DNA of 7,352 bases from an uncultured Clostridia bacterium (GTDB taxonomy: Bacteria; Bacillota; Clostridia; UBA1381): positions 1 through 7,352 of the forward strand of contig CAKSGG010000153.1 in the NCBI GenBank assembly GCA_934454215.1, written 5' to 3'. This document shows positions 1 to 5,035 of the stretch, one piece after another. The translations under genes were made by a program, and so were the position numbers. Below the pieces are notes generated by a model. The model searched no databases and was not told where the DNA came from. It was given only the letters and a program-made list of their open reading frames with translations. Position 1 is the first letter of the stretch. Each line of letters begins with the position of its first letter.

Positions 1-1
1 A

Positions 2-316
2 CAGAGGTATTCCACCGATAACGGCTCTTTTGTTCCGATGACCTCGACTATAGCAAATGCTGCAGCGGAGGTCTTTAAAACAAAGCAGCGTGAAAAAGAG
101 CTTCACAGCTACCGAACAGGGCTTGAAAATCAGATTAAACTGTATATGGGCGAAGCACAGCGGGGCTGCTGCGAGAAATACGAAACAATTTGGAAAACAC
201 AGAACGGACCCGCAAGGCTGGATATTGAGGCTCTTGTTAAAGACTACAACATTCAGGATATAAACGACTACTACACACCGACAACGGTTAGAAAATTCAG
301 TGTTAAGGAGAGATAA
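2..316 (+). CDS. YqaJ-type viral recombinase/exonuclease, C-terminal fragment (5' end outside window)
   Basis: The frame is open from the first bases of the window, so the start codon and the nuclease core lie upstream; an ATG at 38 is internal and has no ribosome site. What remains is about 104 residues of the C-terminal tail: a helical charged segment (REKELHSYRTGLENQIKLYMGEAQRG), then an IWKTQ stretch, and an end of the type VRKFSVKER. This pattern, a charged helix followed by a strand ending in R-x-F-x-V-K, is typical of the end of phage YqaJ/lambda-exonuclease-like proteins, which are 5'-3' exonucleases partnered with RecT. The family call relies on this tail and on recT starting three bases after the stop; no catalytic residue is visible here. 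The close spacing suggests translation coupled with recT. Confidence 0.75.
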   Translation, partial: QRYSTDNGSFVPMTSTIANAAAEVFKTKQREKELHSYRTGLENQIKLYMGEAQRGCCEKYETIWKTQNGPARLDIEALVKDYNIQDINDYYTPTTVRKFSVKER

Positions 317-319
317 AAA

Positions 320-1201
320 ATGGCAAACTCAACAAGTGTTAAAAACGAATTAAAAAAGCAAAGCGGTAATACGGTTTCGGCGGGCAAAAATCCGAAAACT
401 CTCCAGGGGTGGATAAGGCTATACGAAGGGCAGATTGCAAAGGCACTGCCTTCGGTTATGACCCCGGAGCGGTTTTCAAGAATGGCGCTAACGGCGATCA
501 CCCGCACTCCGAAACTAAGCGAGTGCAGCCCCGAATCGTTTGTGGGTGCAATGCTAACGGCGGCGCAGCTCGGGCTTGAGCCTAACACGCCTCTCGGACA
601 AGCGTATTTAATACCGTATAAAGGCGATTGCCAGTTTCAAATTGGGTATAAAGGGCTGATAGACCTTGCGTACCGCAGCGGGCAAATCAAACGGATTGCG
701 GCAGAGGTTGTTTATGAAAACGACGAATTTTCATTTGAGTATGGATTAAATCCCGAGTTAAAACACAAGCCTGCCGCAGTGGACCGTGGCGAGCCGAAGT
801 GGGTTTATGCGGTTTATGAACTGACGGGCGGCGGATATTCGTTTAAGGTTATGGGGTGGGACACTGTTATTGAACACGGGAAGAAATACAGCAAGACATA
901 CGGAAACGGACCGTGGCTCACTGCACCGGAGGAAATGGCAAAAAAGACGGTTCTTAAGCAGCTCCTTAAATATGCTCCGCTGAAATCGGAGTTTGTCAGA
1001 GGGGTGGCTTATGACGAGAAATCGCTTGAATTTAATACGGCGGCAGATGAAACGGATTCGATTGTTATTCCGGGAGAAGCGGTTGAGGTTTCGCAGCCCG
1101 AGCCTGATACGGGCGTTAAAGAACCAAAGACAGACATTAAGGTTGACGAGGAAACGGGCGAAATAACCGATTTTGCCGGAACGCCCTTTGAGGAAGTATA
1201 G
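320..1201 (+). CDS. recT: RecT family single-strand annealing recombinase
   Basis: The product is 293 residues, close to the usual RecT length. It binds single-stranded DNA, anneals complementary strands and promotes strand exchange during phage recombination, working with the upstream YqaJ-type exonuclease. Visible hallmarks are the conserved AAQLGLEPNTPLGQAYLIPY block (residues about 81-100), QIGYKGLIDLA (about 107-117), a TYGNGPW stretch near 193-199, and MAKKTVLKQLLKYAPL (about 206-221). The last 60 or so residues are acidic and low in complexity, which is common in this family and often serves as a protein-interaction tail. The ATG at 320 is preceded by AGGAGAG at a good distance and sits three bases after the previous stop. 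The family call is secure. Confidence 0.96.
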   Translation: MANSTSVKNELKKQSGNTVSAGKNPKTLQGWIRLYEGQIAKALPSVMTPERFSRMALTAITRTPKLSECSPESFVGAMLTAAQLGLEPNTPLGQAYLIPYKGDCQFQIGYKGLIDLAYRSGQIKRIAAEVVYENDEFSFEYGLNPELKHKPAAVDRGEPKWVYAVYELTGGGYSFKVMGWDTVIEHGKKYSKTYGNGPWLTAPEEMAKKTVLKQLLKYAPLKSEFVRGVAYDEKSLEFNTAADETDSIVIPGEAVEVSQPEPDTGVKEPKTDIKVDEETGEITDFAGTPFEEV

Positions 1202-1267
1202 GTTAAAAATTTGTTCTGCAAATCGGAGCTTGGGTGCTATTTGGGAGATAGCGGCGGGGTAAAAGAT

Positions 1268-1501
1268 ATGCAGCCCGTAAAAAACAGGGCTCCCAAAAAA
1301 CGAGGCTTTGCCGCAGCTTTTTGGGAAAGAGGAGCAGCGGCGCAGCGGGCGACTGATTTATGCAAGGCAGAAATCGGAGCAAGCGCAGCCCGCTGCGACG
1401 ATTGTCCGTTTTGTCCGAAAAGAAAAAATATAATATTTAATAAACTGCGGGCGCAGCTTTTGTGTGCGCTCCGAAAACAAAAAGGGGGGTGTTTGGATTG
1501 A
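1268..1501 (+). CDS. Small basic Cys-containing protein of unknown function
   Basis: I do not recognise this 77-residue product. It is basic and alanine-rich, with a cysteine group CDDCPFCPK near residues 43-51 that could bind zinc. The main support for a real gene is its end: the TGA at 1499-1501 overlaps the TTG start of ssb at 1498, the four-base coupling seen elsewhere in the window. The start is uncertain. The frame opens as early as a TTG at 1211 with no ribosome site; the ATG at 1268 has GGCGGGG about eight bases ahead, so it is preferred. It fills an otherwise empty interval between recT and ssb. It could still be a chance ORF in a leader region of ssb. Confidence 0.45.
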   Translation: MQPVKNRAPKKRGFAAAFWERGAAAQRATDLCKAEIGASAARCDDCPFCPKRKNIIFNKLRAQLLCALRKQKGGCLD

Positions 1502-1908
1502 TAAACAAGGTGGTACTTATGGGGCGGCTCACACGTGACGCGGAGCTTCGCCACACAGGGTCGGAAAAGGCGGTTTGCAATTTCACGGTTGCGGTTGATA
1601 ACGGCTACGGCGAAAACCGCAGCGCCGATTTCATAAACTGCGTTGCGTGGAACAAGACAGCGGAATTCGTGCGCAAGTATTTTTCCAAGGGCAGCCTGAT
1701 AATTGTTATCGGGCGTATACAAACAAGGACTTGGGATAGTTCTGACGGCAAGAAAAACTATGCGACCGAAGTTGTTGCGAGCGAGGTTTCGTTCGGCGAG
1801 AGCAAAAAGGCGGCTGCGGAAAACGGTGCGGCGCAAAGCGGCGGCTTAGCTTCGGAAAGCGAAGAATTTATACCGCTTGAGGCGGGTGACGACGATTGCC
1901 CGTTCTGA
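1498..1908 (+). CDS. ssb: Single-stranded DNA-binding protein (SSB), phage type
   Basis: The product is 136 residues with an N-terminal OB fold: it begins INKVVLMGRLTRDAELR, continues FTVAVDN, DFINCVAWNKTAEFV, GSLIIVIGRIQTRTW, and ATEVVASEV, all standard SSB blocks up to about residue 105. A short flexible linker leads to the acidic tip DDDCPF, matching the DDDIPF-type C-terminus through which bacterial SSB recruits repair proteins. It coats single-stranded DNA for replication and RecT/RusA recombination. The start is the TTG at 1498, because conserved SSB sequence begins there and an AAAGGGGGGTG ribosome site lies just upstream; a longer frame from 1462 would add non-SSB residues. The start overlaps the stop of the preceding ORF, and the end overlaps the next gene. 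Confidence 0.95.
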   Translation: MINKVVLMGRLTRDAELRHTGSEKAVCNFTVAVDNGYGENRSADFINCVAWNKTAEFVRKYFSKGSLIIVIGRIQTRTWDSSDGKKNYATEVVASEVSFGESKKAAAENGAAQSGGLASESEEFIPLEAGDDDCPF

Positions 1909-2264
1909 TTAAATTAACGGTTTATGATATCCCGCCGAGCAACAATAAATTTATAGGAAATTCGCATAATTTCAACGTGTACCGGCGGGAGAAAGAAAAA
2001 TGGCACTATCTGATTAAAGCGGCAATCGGCAGGGCAAAAAAGCCCCAAAAACCGCTTGAAAGGGCGATCGTGCATATAACGTACTACTTCAAAGACGCAC
2101 GCCGGCGTGACCCCGACAACTACAGCGGCAAGATGTTACTTGATCCGCTTGTTCGGGAGGGCATACTGGCAGACGATAATTTCGGAGTGGTCGAGCTTCG
2201 GCTCTCGGGTAGAGTACAGAAGGAAAACCCGAGAACGGAAATTGAAATAACAGAGAGGAATTGA
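1896..2264 (+). CDS. rusA: RusA family crossover junction endodeoxyribonuclease
   Basis: The product is 122 residues, the same size as E. coli RusA (120). RusA is a homodimeric, metal-dependent nuclease that cuts Holliday junctions symmetrically. The N-terminal PPSNNKF motif and the catalytic region RRRDPDNYSGKMLLDPLVREG followed by ILADDN are plain. Asp72, Asp74 and Asp93 match the spacing of the essential Asp70, Asp72 and Asp91 of E. coli RusA. The start is not certain: the TTG at 1896 lies within the end of ssb (13-base overlap) with GAGG/GGGTGA upstream; rarer in-frame codons GTT (1902) or ATT (1908) would shorten it by a few residues. Its place after recT and ssb fits a recombination operon. 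Confidence 0.93.
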   Translation: MPVLIKLTVYDIPPSNNKFIGNSHNFNVYRREKEKWHYLIKAAIGRAKKPQKPLERAIVHITYYFKDARRRDPDNYSGKMLLDPLVREGILADDNFGVVELRLSGRVQKENPRTEIEITERN

Positions 2265-2268
2265 ACAT

Positions 2269-2694
2269 ATGAAAGAGGGATTATCTTCAATCCTCCTCGA
2301 TGTTGACAATAGTACCGCACTGGATTTAATTCAAGCGGAATTTGGGCTAAAAGGGTTTGCTGTGATAGTTAAGCTATGGCAGAAAATAGCCAAAGAGCAC
2401 GGTTATTACAGTGAATTTACAGAAGACGTGTTGTTGTTGTTTGCCGATAAAATTAAGGCGGGTCCCAACAATGTGTCAGAAATATTGGGTGCAGCATTTA
2501 AAAGAGGCATTTTTGACAAGAGCTTATACGATAAATATTCCATTCTTACATCAGCCGACAGACAGGAAAAATTTTTTGTTTGCGCGAAAAGACGGAAAAA
2601 AATAAAGCTCATAAAGGAGTACCTCTTGGTTAAGGTCGACGAAATTCCCGAAAATGCTGACATTTTCAGCCTAACTGGTAACATTTCAGAGTAA
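2269..2694 (+). CDS. Replisome organiser, N-terminal Lin1244/Lin1753-like domain (gene interrupted by in-frame stop)
   Basis: This 141-residue product matches the Lin1244/Lin1753-like N-terminal domain of phage replication initiators: it has the LLDVDNSTALDLIQAEFGLKGFAVIVKLWQKI pattern (the domain usually reads D-x-K-x-x-x-L-x-x-x-x-G-x-x-G), then a region ending in ILTSADRQEKF. This winged-helix domain is normally followed by a lysine/serine linker and a DnaD-like C-terminal domain in one protein of about 270-320 residues. Here a TAA at 2692-2694 stops it just before the linker, while the same frame continues open to 3135. The ATG at 2269 has AGAGGA nine bases upstream. If translated alone it would keep the DNA-binding part but lose the presumed helicase-loader contact domain. 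Confidence 0.85.
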   Translation: MKEGLSSILLDVDNSTALDLIQAEFGLKGFAVIVKLWQKIAKEHGYYSEFTEDVLLLFADKIKAGPNNVSEILGAAFKRGIFDKSLYDKYSILTSADRQEKFFVCAKRRKKIKLIKEYLLVKVDEIPENADIFSLTGNISE

Positions 2695-3135
2695 AATGAA
2701 TACATTTCTGAAACACGGAAAGGAAAGCAAAGGAAAGGAAAGCAAAGTAAAGTAAAGGAAAGCAGTAACACTGCTGCCGCCGTCTGCTTCTCGGAATACG
2801 AAAAGTACATCGGACTTGTCACACCTTCAGTTGCGGAGGGTATAGACTACTACATCAGCAAGGGAGTGACGGCGGAGCTGATAAACCGTTTAATTCAGTA
2901 TTCGTGCGAGCAGAACAAACGCAGCTGGCAGTATATAAATGCGGTTATCCTCGGAAATCTGACGGAGGGAATACTGACGGTTGACGACTACAATCGGCAT
3001 CAGGCGGAGCGAACGGAAAAACCGAAAAGAACGACCGCCAAAAAGAGCAAATTTAATAACTACACCGACACGAACAAGCCTGACTATTCAAATTTCAGTG
3101 AGCAGATATTAAAGGATATGCTCGGGGAGGAATAA
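2695..3135 (+). pseudogene. Replisome organiser, C-terminal DnaD-like domain downstream of a premature stop
   Basis: The frame of the preceding gene is open without a break from 2695 to 3135 (146 codons). It reads a Lys/Arg/Gln linker (about 2713-2760), then a DnaD-like domain (FSEYEKYIGLVTPSVAEGIDYYISKG, then LIQYSCEQNKRSWQYINAVILGNLTEGILT), then a polar tail ending EQILKDMLGEE. The YYISKG and SWQYINAVIL motifs mark the DnaD C-terminal family that interacts with host primosome/helicase loading. Between the stop and 2866 there is no in-frame ATG, GTG or TTG. The GTG at 2866 (89-codon version) would cut off the start of the domain, and its AAGGGAG lies directly against it, too close to act. 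I read this as one gene split by a nonsense change (CAA, GAA or AAA to TAA), or a readthrough or recoding site, rather than two genes. Together the halves give about 288 residues, the normal family size. Confidence 0.7.
2717..2761. repeat. Pentanucleotide tract, nine G-N-AAA units in the replisome-organiser linker
   Basis: Nine consecutive five-base units occur in the order GGAAA, GGAAA, GCAAA, GGAAA, GGAAA, GCAAA, GTAAA, GTAAA, GGAAA. They code for the lysine-rich linker between the two domains. Since five is not a multiple of three, gain or loss of a unit changes reading frame. The doubled GTAAA (2747-2756) is the most likely site of a past slippage. Confidence 0.85.
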
Positions 3136-3140
3136 ATAAG

Positions 3141-3335
3141 ATGAACGAGAACGTTGAAACAAAGTTATTGCGGAGCATGAAGCAAAGAGGAATAACGATA
3201 TATCAGTTATCCAAAGATACCGACATTAAGTATGAGTTACTCAGACGGGTGTTTTGTAATAAGCGGAAGCTTTCGGCTAATGAACTGGTGCTGATTTTAG
3301 AAAAAACAGGAATAAGTTTTGAGGCTATAAAATAA
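3141..3335 (+). CDS. Small Cro/C1-type helix-turn-helix regulator
   Basis: The product is 64 residues and is almost entirely one HTH_XRE domain: a first helix (VETKLLRSMKQRG), the scaffold helix ITIYQLSKDTDIKYELLRRVFCNKRKLSANELVLILEKTGI, with the QLSKDTDIKYELLRRV segment fitting the helix-turn-helix. It lacks any dimerisation or protease-cleavage domain, so it resembles Cro or small excision/replication regulators more than a full CI repressor. GGGGAGGA lies ten bases before the ATG. It is five bases downstream of the replication gene, suggesting the same transcript. It lies next to the operator-like dyads near 3558-3605 and is a candidate to bind them (inference). Confidence 0.88.
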   Translation: MNENVETKLLRSMKQRGITIYQLSKDTDIKYELLRRVFCNKRKLSANELVLILEKTGISFEAIK

Positions 3336-3364
3336 AGAGAGCAGAACGATGTATCATTCTGCTC
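3336..3364 (-). terminator. Rho-independent terminator of the minus-strand small gene
   Basis: An inverted repeat pairs GAGCAGAA (3339-3346) with TTCTGCTC (3357-3364), with two further pairs inside after one mismatch and a four-base loop. Read on the minus strand it is followed by TCTTTATTTT (to about 3329), a T-rich run, and it lies 13 bases after the stop codon of the minus-strand gene. On the plus strand no T-run follows, so it should act leftward; it overlaps the last bases after the HTH gene. Confidence 0.75.
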
Positions 3365-3377
3365 AGTAGCGGTAGAG

Positions 3378-3509
3378 CTATTTACTTTTTTTAGTTTGTG
3401 TTAATGCGCTACCAGCAACACTCTTGCTTGCTTTACTGTATCTACCATCGGTCAAAATTTTAGATGCGGTTGAAGCAACGCGAGAACTGGTTTGCTTTTT
3501 ATTAGCCAT
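3378..3509 (-). CDS. 43-residue basic Ser/Lys-rich protein transcribed against the operon (moron-like gene)
   Basis: This short gene runs opposite to everything around it. It reads MANKKQTSSRVASTASKIL, then TDGRYSKASKSVAGSALTQTKKSK: nine serines, eight lysines and a single acidic residue, no signal peptide or membrane segment. The motif order 'SSRVASTASKIL-DGR-SKASKSVAGSALTQ' resembles, from memory, a family of small conserved proteins of unknown role found in many prophages and mobile elements, sometimes as tandem repeats; that recollection needs a search. Expression signals are excellent: GGAGG six bases before the ATG, a consensus promoter about 45 bases upstream, and a terminator just after the TAG. 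It is thus an autonomous transcription unit, probably expressed in the lysogen. Its function is unknown; the composition would suit a nucleic-acid-binding peptide. Confidence 0.82.
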   Translation of the reverse strand: MANKKQTSSRVASTASKILTDGRYSKASKSVAGSALTQTKKSK

Positions 3510-3554
3510 AGACAACCTCCTTTTTTAAAAATATTAGCAATCGATTACATTTTT

Positions 3555-3583
3555 ATTATACCACATTTTGTAGTATATGTCAA
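3555..3583 (-). promoter_or_regulatory. Consensus sigma-70/sigma-A promoter for the minus-strand small gene
   Basis: Read on the minus strand, TTGACA (3583-3578) is followed after exactly 17 bases by TATAAT (3560-3555), a perfect match to both boxes at the ideal spacing. Transcription would start near 3548, giving a leader of about 40 bases before the GGAGG and ATG. It is the strongest promoter in the window and faces left, against the flanking genes. Confidence 0.9.
3558..3576. promoter_or_regulatory. Operator-like dyad 1 in the promoter spacer
   Basis: ATACCACA-TTT-TGTAGTAT is a 19-base inverted repeat with one mismatched pair. It fills the spacer between the -35 and -10 boxes of the minus-strand promoter, so a bound protein would block RNA polymerase. 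A related site lies 29 bases away. Candidate binder: the nearby Cro/C1-type protein or an unseen repressor (inference). Confidence 0.5.
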
Positions 3584-3596
3584 TAAATAATACAAT
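3568..3596 (+). promoter_or_regulatory. Possible plus-strand promoter for the MazG-like operon
   Basis: TTGTAG (3568-3573) and TACAAT (3591-3596) are separated by 17 bases. The -10 matches five of six bases; the -35 only three of six. A new rightward promoter is expected here because the operon is interrupted by a minus-strand gene, and it would overlap the leftward promoter and both dyads, making a bidirectional switch plausible. The call is weak on sequence alone. Confidence 0.35.
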
Positions 3597-3605
3597 ATGT
3601 AGAGT
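3587..3605. promoter_or_regulatory. Operator-like dyad 2
   Basis: ATAATACAATATGTAGAGT aligns with dyad 1 at 13 of 19 positions (shared ATAnnACAnTnTGTAG). Its core TACA-ATA-TGTA is a perfect short inverted repeat. It overlaps the possible plus-strand -10 box. Its centre is 29 bases from that of dyad 1, close to three helical turns, as for cooperative repressor pairs. Confidence 0.4.
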
Positions 3606-3645
3606 AAAGTTTTTAGTTTATGGGAAAGGACTGAATAAGTGGGCT

Positions 3646-3942
3646 ATGATAAATAAGATGAACGATACGGAAAGGAACATAAACAGCTTTGCCATAGCGG
3701 TTTACGGCTCGGCAGTGCAGGAGAGCCAATGCGTAGAGGAATGTGCGGAGCTGATACAGGCAATTAACAAAAAGCACCGGGGAAAGGAAAATAACATTGC
3801 CGAAGAAATCGCAGACGTTGAAATCTGCCTGGAGCAGCTTAAAATGATTAACGACTGCTATAATGAGGTTTGCCGGATAAAAAGGCTTAAGCTGAACCGG
3901 CTTTGTGACAGGATTATTGATGAAATGAGGAAAATGAAATGA
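3646..3942 (+). CDS. MazG-like nucleotide pyrophosphohydrolase
   Basis: The product is 98 residues from the ATG at 3646. It carries the all-alpha NTP pyrophosphohydrolase signature: EECAE (residues 31-35) followed by EIAD (54-57), matching the EExxE...ExxD metal-binding pattern of MazG/dUTPase-like enzymes. Such enzymes hydrolyse (d)NTPs to monophosphates and pyrophosphate; phage copies may adjust nucleotide pools or alarmone levels. The length suits a single-domain phage MazG-like protein. The start is uncertain: the ATG at 3658 is equally possible, and a longer frame from 3577 would run through the promoter region without a ribosome site; GGGAAAGGA at 3622-3630 is rather distant. The end overlaps the next gene by ATGA. 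Confidence 0.8.
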   Translation: MINKMNDTERNINSFAIAVYGSAVQESQCVEECAELIQAINKKHRGKENNIAEEIADVEICLEQLKMINDCYNEVCRIKRLKLNRLCDRIIDEMRKMK

Positions 3943-4313
3943 ATAAAAAAGCAACGATATATAATTATGCGAGGATGTGTAAGAATGTGAAAAATTGTGA
4001 GGATTGCCCATTAGGAGTTAATAGCAATGGAACTGAGATAAGCTGTGGCTACCTTGTAAGGGAAATCCCCGACAAAGCAAACGAAATAATACTTAAATGG
4101 TGTGAAGAACACCCGATAAAGACAAGACAGAGCAAGTTTTTAAAGATGTTTCCGAATGTGAAAATAGATAGTGACGGTGCCATTGATATTGCGCCTTGCA
4201 CCATAGAAAAAGGCAGATATGATATGACTGCTTCTTCTTGTACAATGTCATACAAATATATTACTTGTGCACAATGTCGCAAAGAATATTGGCTTGCGGA
4301 GGTAGACGAATGA
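3939..4313 (+). CDS. Cys-rich phage protein of unknown function (124 aa)
   Basis: It begins MNKKATIYNYARMCKNVKNCEDCPLG and has cysteines at about 14, 20, 23, 36 and, near the end, C-x-x-C at 110-113 (CAQCRKEYW). The first group and last pair could form two metal-binding knuckles around the central segment KTRQSKFLKMFPN. Proteins with this arrangement are common hypotheticals in Clostridia phages; no function is known to me. The ATG overlaps the previous TGA (ATGA), with GAGG about ten bases ahead. The final residues EVDE are encoded inside the ribosome-site module that starts the next gene. Confidence 0.85.
   Translation: MNKKATIYNYARMCKNVKNCEDCPLGVNSNGTEISCGYLVREIPDKANEIILKWCEEHPIKTRQSKFLKMFPNVKIDSDGAIDIAPCTIEKGRYDMTASSCTMSYKYITCAQCRKEYWLAEVDE
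4298..4312 (+). repeat. Junction module A, copy 1 (GGAGGTAGACGA-ATG)
   Basis: GGAGGTAGACGAATG carries the ribosome site and start of the gene at 4310 and the last codons (EVDE) and stop of the gene before. It is two bases shorter than copies 2-4. Confidence 0.8.
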
Positions 4314-4681
4314 TTAAATGGAATTATGAACTTCCTGAAAAAGAAATCGTGGGAAGACGATGTTTGGTTGCGCGCGAAAATGTTCATAACAATAATCAAC
4401 CTTGTATTTGTGGGGGTTGGGTTGACAATGAGGAAATATCCAATAACGGATATGCTTGGGCAGATTATCCCGACGATTTTTCGAAAAATACAAATGAGTG
4501 GAAGTCAATATATTTAGGTGACGATGAGCCCACAAAAGGTATGTATCTATTGTGCCTGTACAAGAAGCAATTCTTTTATAAGTGTGTATATCAATATTAT
4601 GACCCCCAAAAGTCAGTATTCGAACCGAGCGTTGAAGTTATGGCTTGGCGAAAAATAAATCCGCCCGAAGTTAGGAGGTAG
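4310..4681 (+). CDS. Phage protein of unknown function (123 aa)
   Basis: I do not recognise it firmly. It starts MIKWNYELPEKEIVGRRCLVARE and shows a CICGGWVDNEE segment, a WADYPDDF patch, and a C-terminal half rich in aromatic residues (YLLCLYKKQFFYKCVYQYYDP) ending in VMAWRKINPPEVRR. The MAWRKINPP end is similar to the short 'AWMPLP'-like ends of small phage DUF551-type proteins, but this is only a suggestion. The start is the ATG at 4310, which overlaps the previous stop (ATGA) and has GGAGG seven bases upstream; the frame extends to 4238 but without a ribosome site. The stop TAG lies inside the next junction module. Confidence 0.82.
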   Translation: MIKWNYELPEKEIVGRRCLVARENVHNNNQPCICGGWVDNEEISNNGYAWADYPDDFSKNTNEWKSIYLGDDEPTKGMYLLCLYKKQFFYKCVYQYYDPQKSVFEPSVEVMAWRKINPPEVRR

Positions 4682-4690
4682 ACGAAAATG
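4671..4690 (+). repeat. Junction module A, copy 2
   Basis: TTAGGAGGTAGACGAAAATG is identical over 20 bases to copy 4 (5506-5525). It supplies the last residues RR and the TAG stop of the upstream gene, then the ribosome site and ATG of the next. Confidence 0.85.
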
Positions 4691-5035
4691 TTTGAATTTA
4701 AGTATATGATAGGTGCAGATGTTGTTTATAACGATTTTGAACATTATATCTTGTGGCAAAAACATAAAGAGGAAGAGTGCTTTAAAACATACGGCATAAA
4801 GATTTTAAAAAACAATATTCCGGCAGCTTCGACTTGCAATCAATTCAGAGAGGGTCGTATATCTGCTTGCCCGTATTGCGTATCAGACAGATGTTTGATG
4901 TTTGGAAACGCACTGGAGAGCGGATATGGAGCATATGGTATAAGCTTACAAAAACGCAGTAAACGCTGTCGGGAAAAATATCCAAAAGGCAAAGATTTAC
5001 TGCAAATTGAATTGGAGGTAGACGAAAATGAGTGA
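4688..5035 (+). CDS. Cys-cluster protein of unknown function (115 aa)
   Basis: Unrecognised. The N-terminal half is aromatic and charged (MFEFKYMIGADVVYNDFEHYILWQ); the middle holds Cys50, Cys61, Cys64 and Cys69 (TCNQFREGRISACPYCVSDRC), a spacing compatible with a zinc or iron-sulphur site, and another Cys at 94. The ATG is supplied by junction module A, copy 2. Its C-terminus ELEVDENE is read from copy 3 of that module, and it overlaps the next gene by eight bases. Confidence 0.82.
   Translation: MFEFKYMIGADVVYNDFEHYILWQKHKEEECFKTYGIKILKNNIPAASTCNQFREGRISACPYCVSDRCLMFGNALESGYGAYGISLQKRSKRCREKYPKGKDLLQIELEVDENE
5012..5030 (+). repeat. Junction module A, copy 3
   Basis: TTGGAGGTAGACGAAAATG shares the 17-base core GGAGGTAGACGAAAATG with copies 2 and 4. 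Here the upstream gene reads it in another frame as EVDEN and stops just beyond the ATG. Confidence 0.85.

Noticed and set aside
1411..1434. TATAAT at 1429-1434 as a promoter for ssb
   Set aside because: The nearest TTGTCC boxes give spacers of 12 or 21 bases, so no acceptable -35 is present; A/T-rich coding sequence explains the match.
1237..1836. Long open frame on the minus strand opposite the 1268 ORF and ssb
   Set aside because: It lies antisense to a secure ssb gene, its product has no recognisable pattern, and it has no plausible ribosome site; open antisense frames are common over codon-biased genes.
2692..2694. Stop-codon reassignment (TAA read as an amino acid), as in some gut phages
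   Set aside because: TAA also ends several other genes at natural positions here (316, 3335, 6019, 7072), and TGA and TAG also act as stops, so a normal code is used.
3577..3645. Longer N-terminus for the MazG-like protein from the ATG at 3577
   Set aside because: It would start inside the promoter/dyad region with no ribosome site and adds residues not typical of the family.
3613..4011. Minus-strand open frame over the MazG-like gene
   Set aside because: It is the complement of a gene with a clear EExxE...ExxD signature and has no expression signals.
4238..4309. Longer N-terminus for the gene at 4310
   Set aside because: It would overlap the preceding gene by 76 bases; the ATG at 4310 has GGAGG and the ATGA overlap seen at its neighbours.
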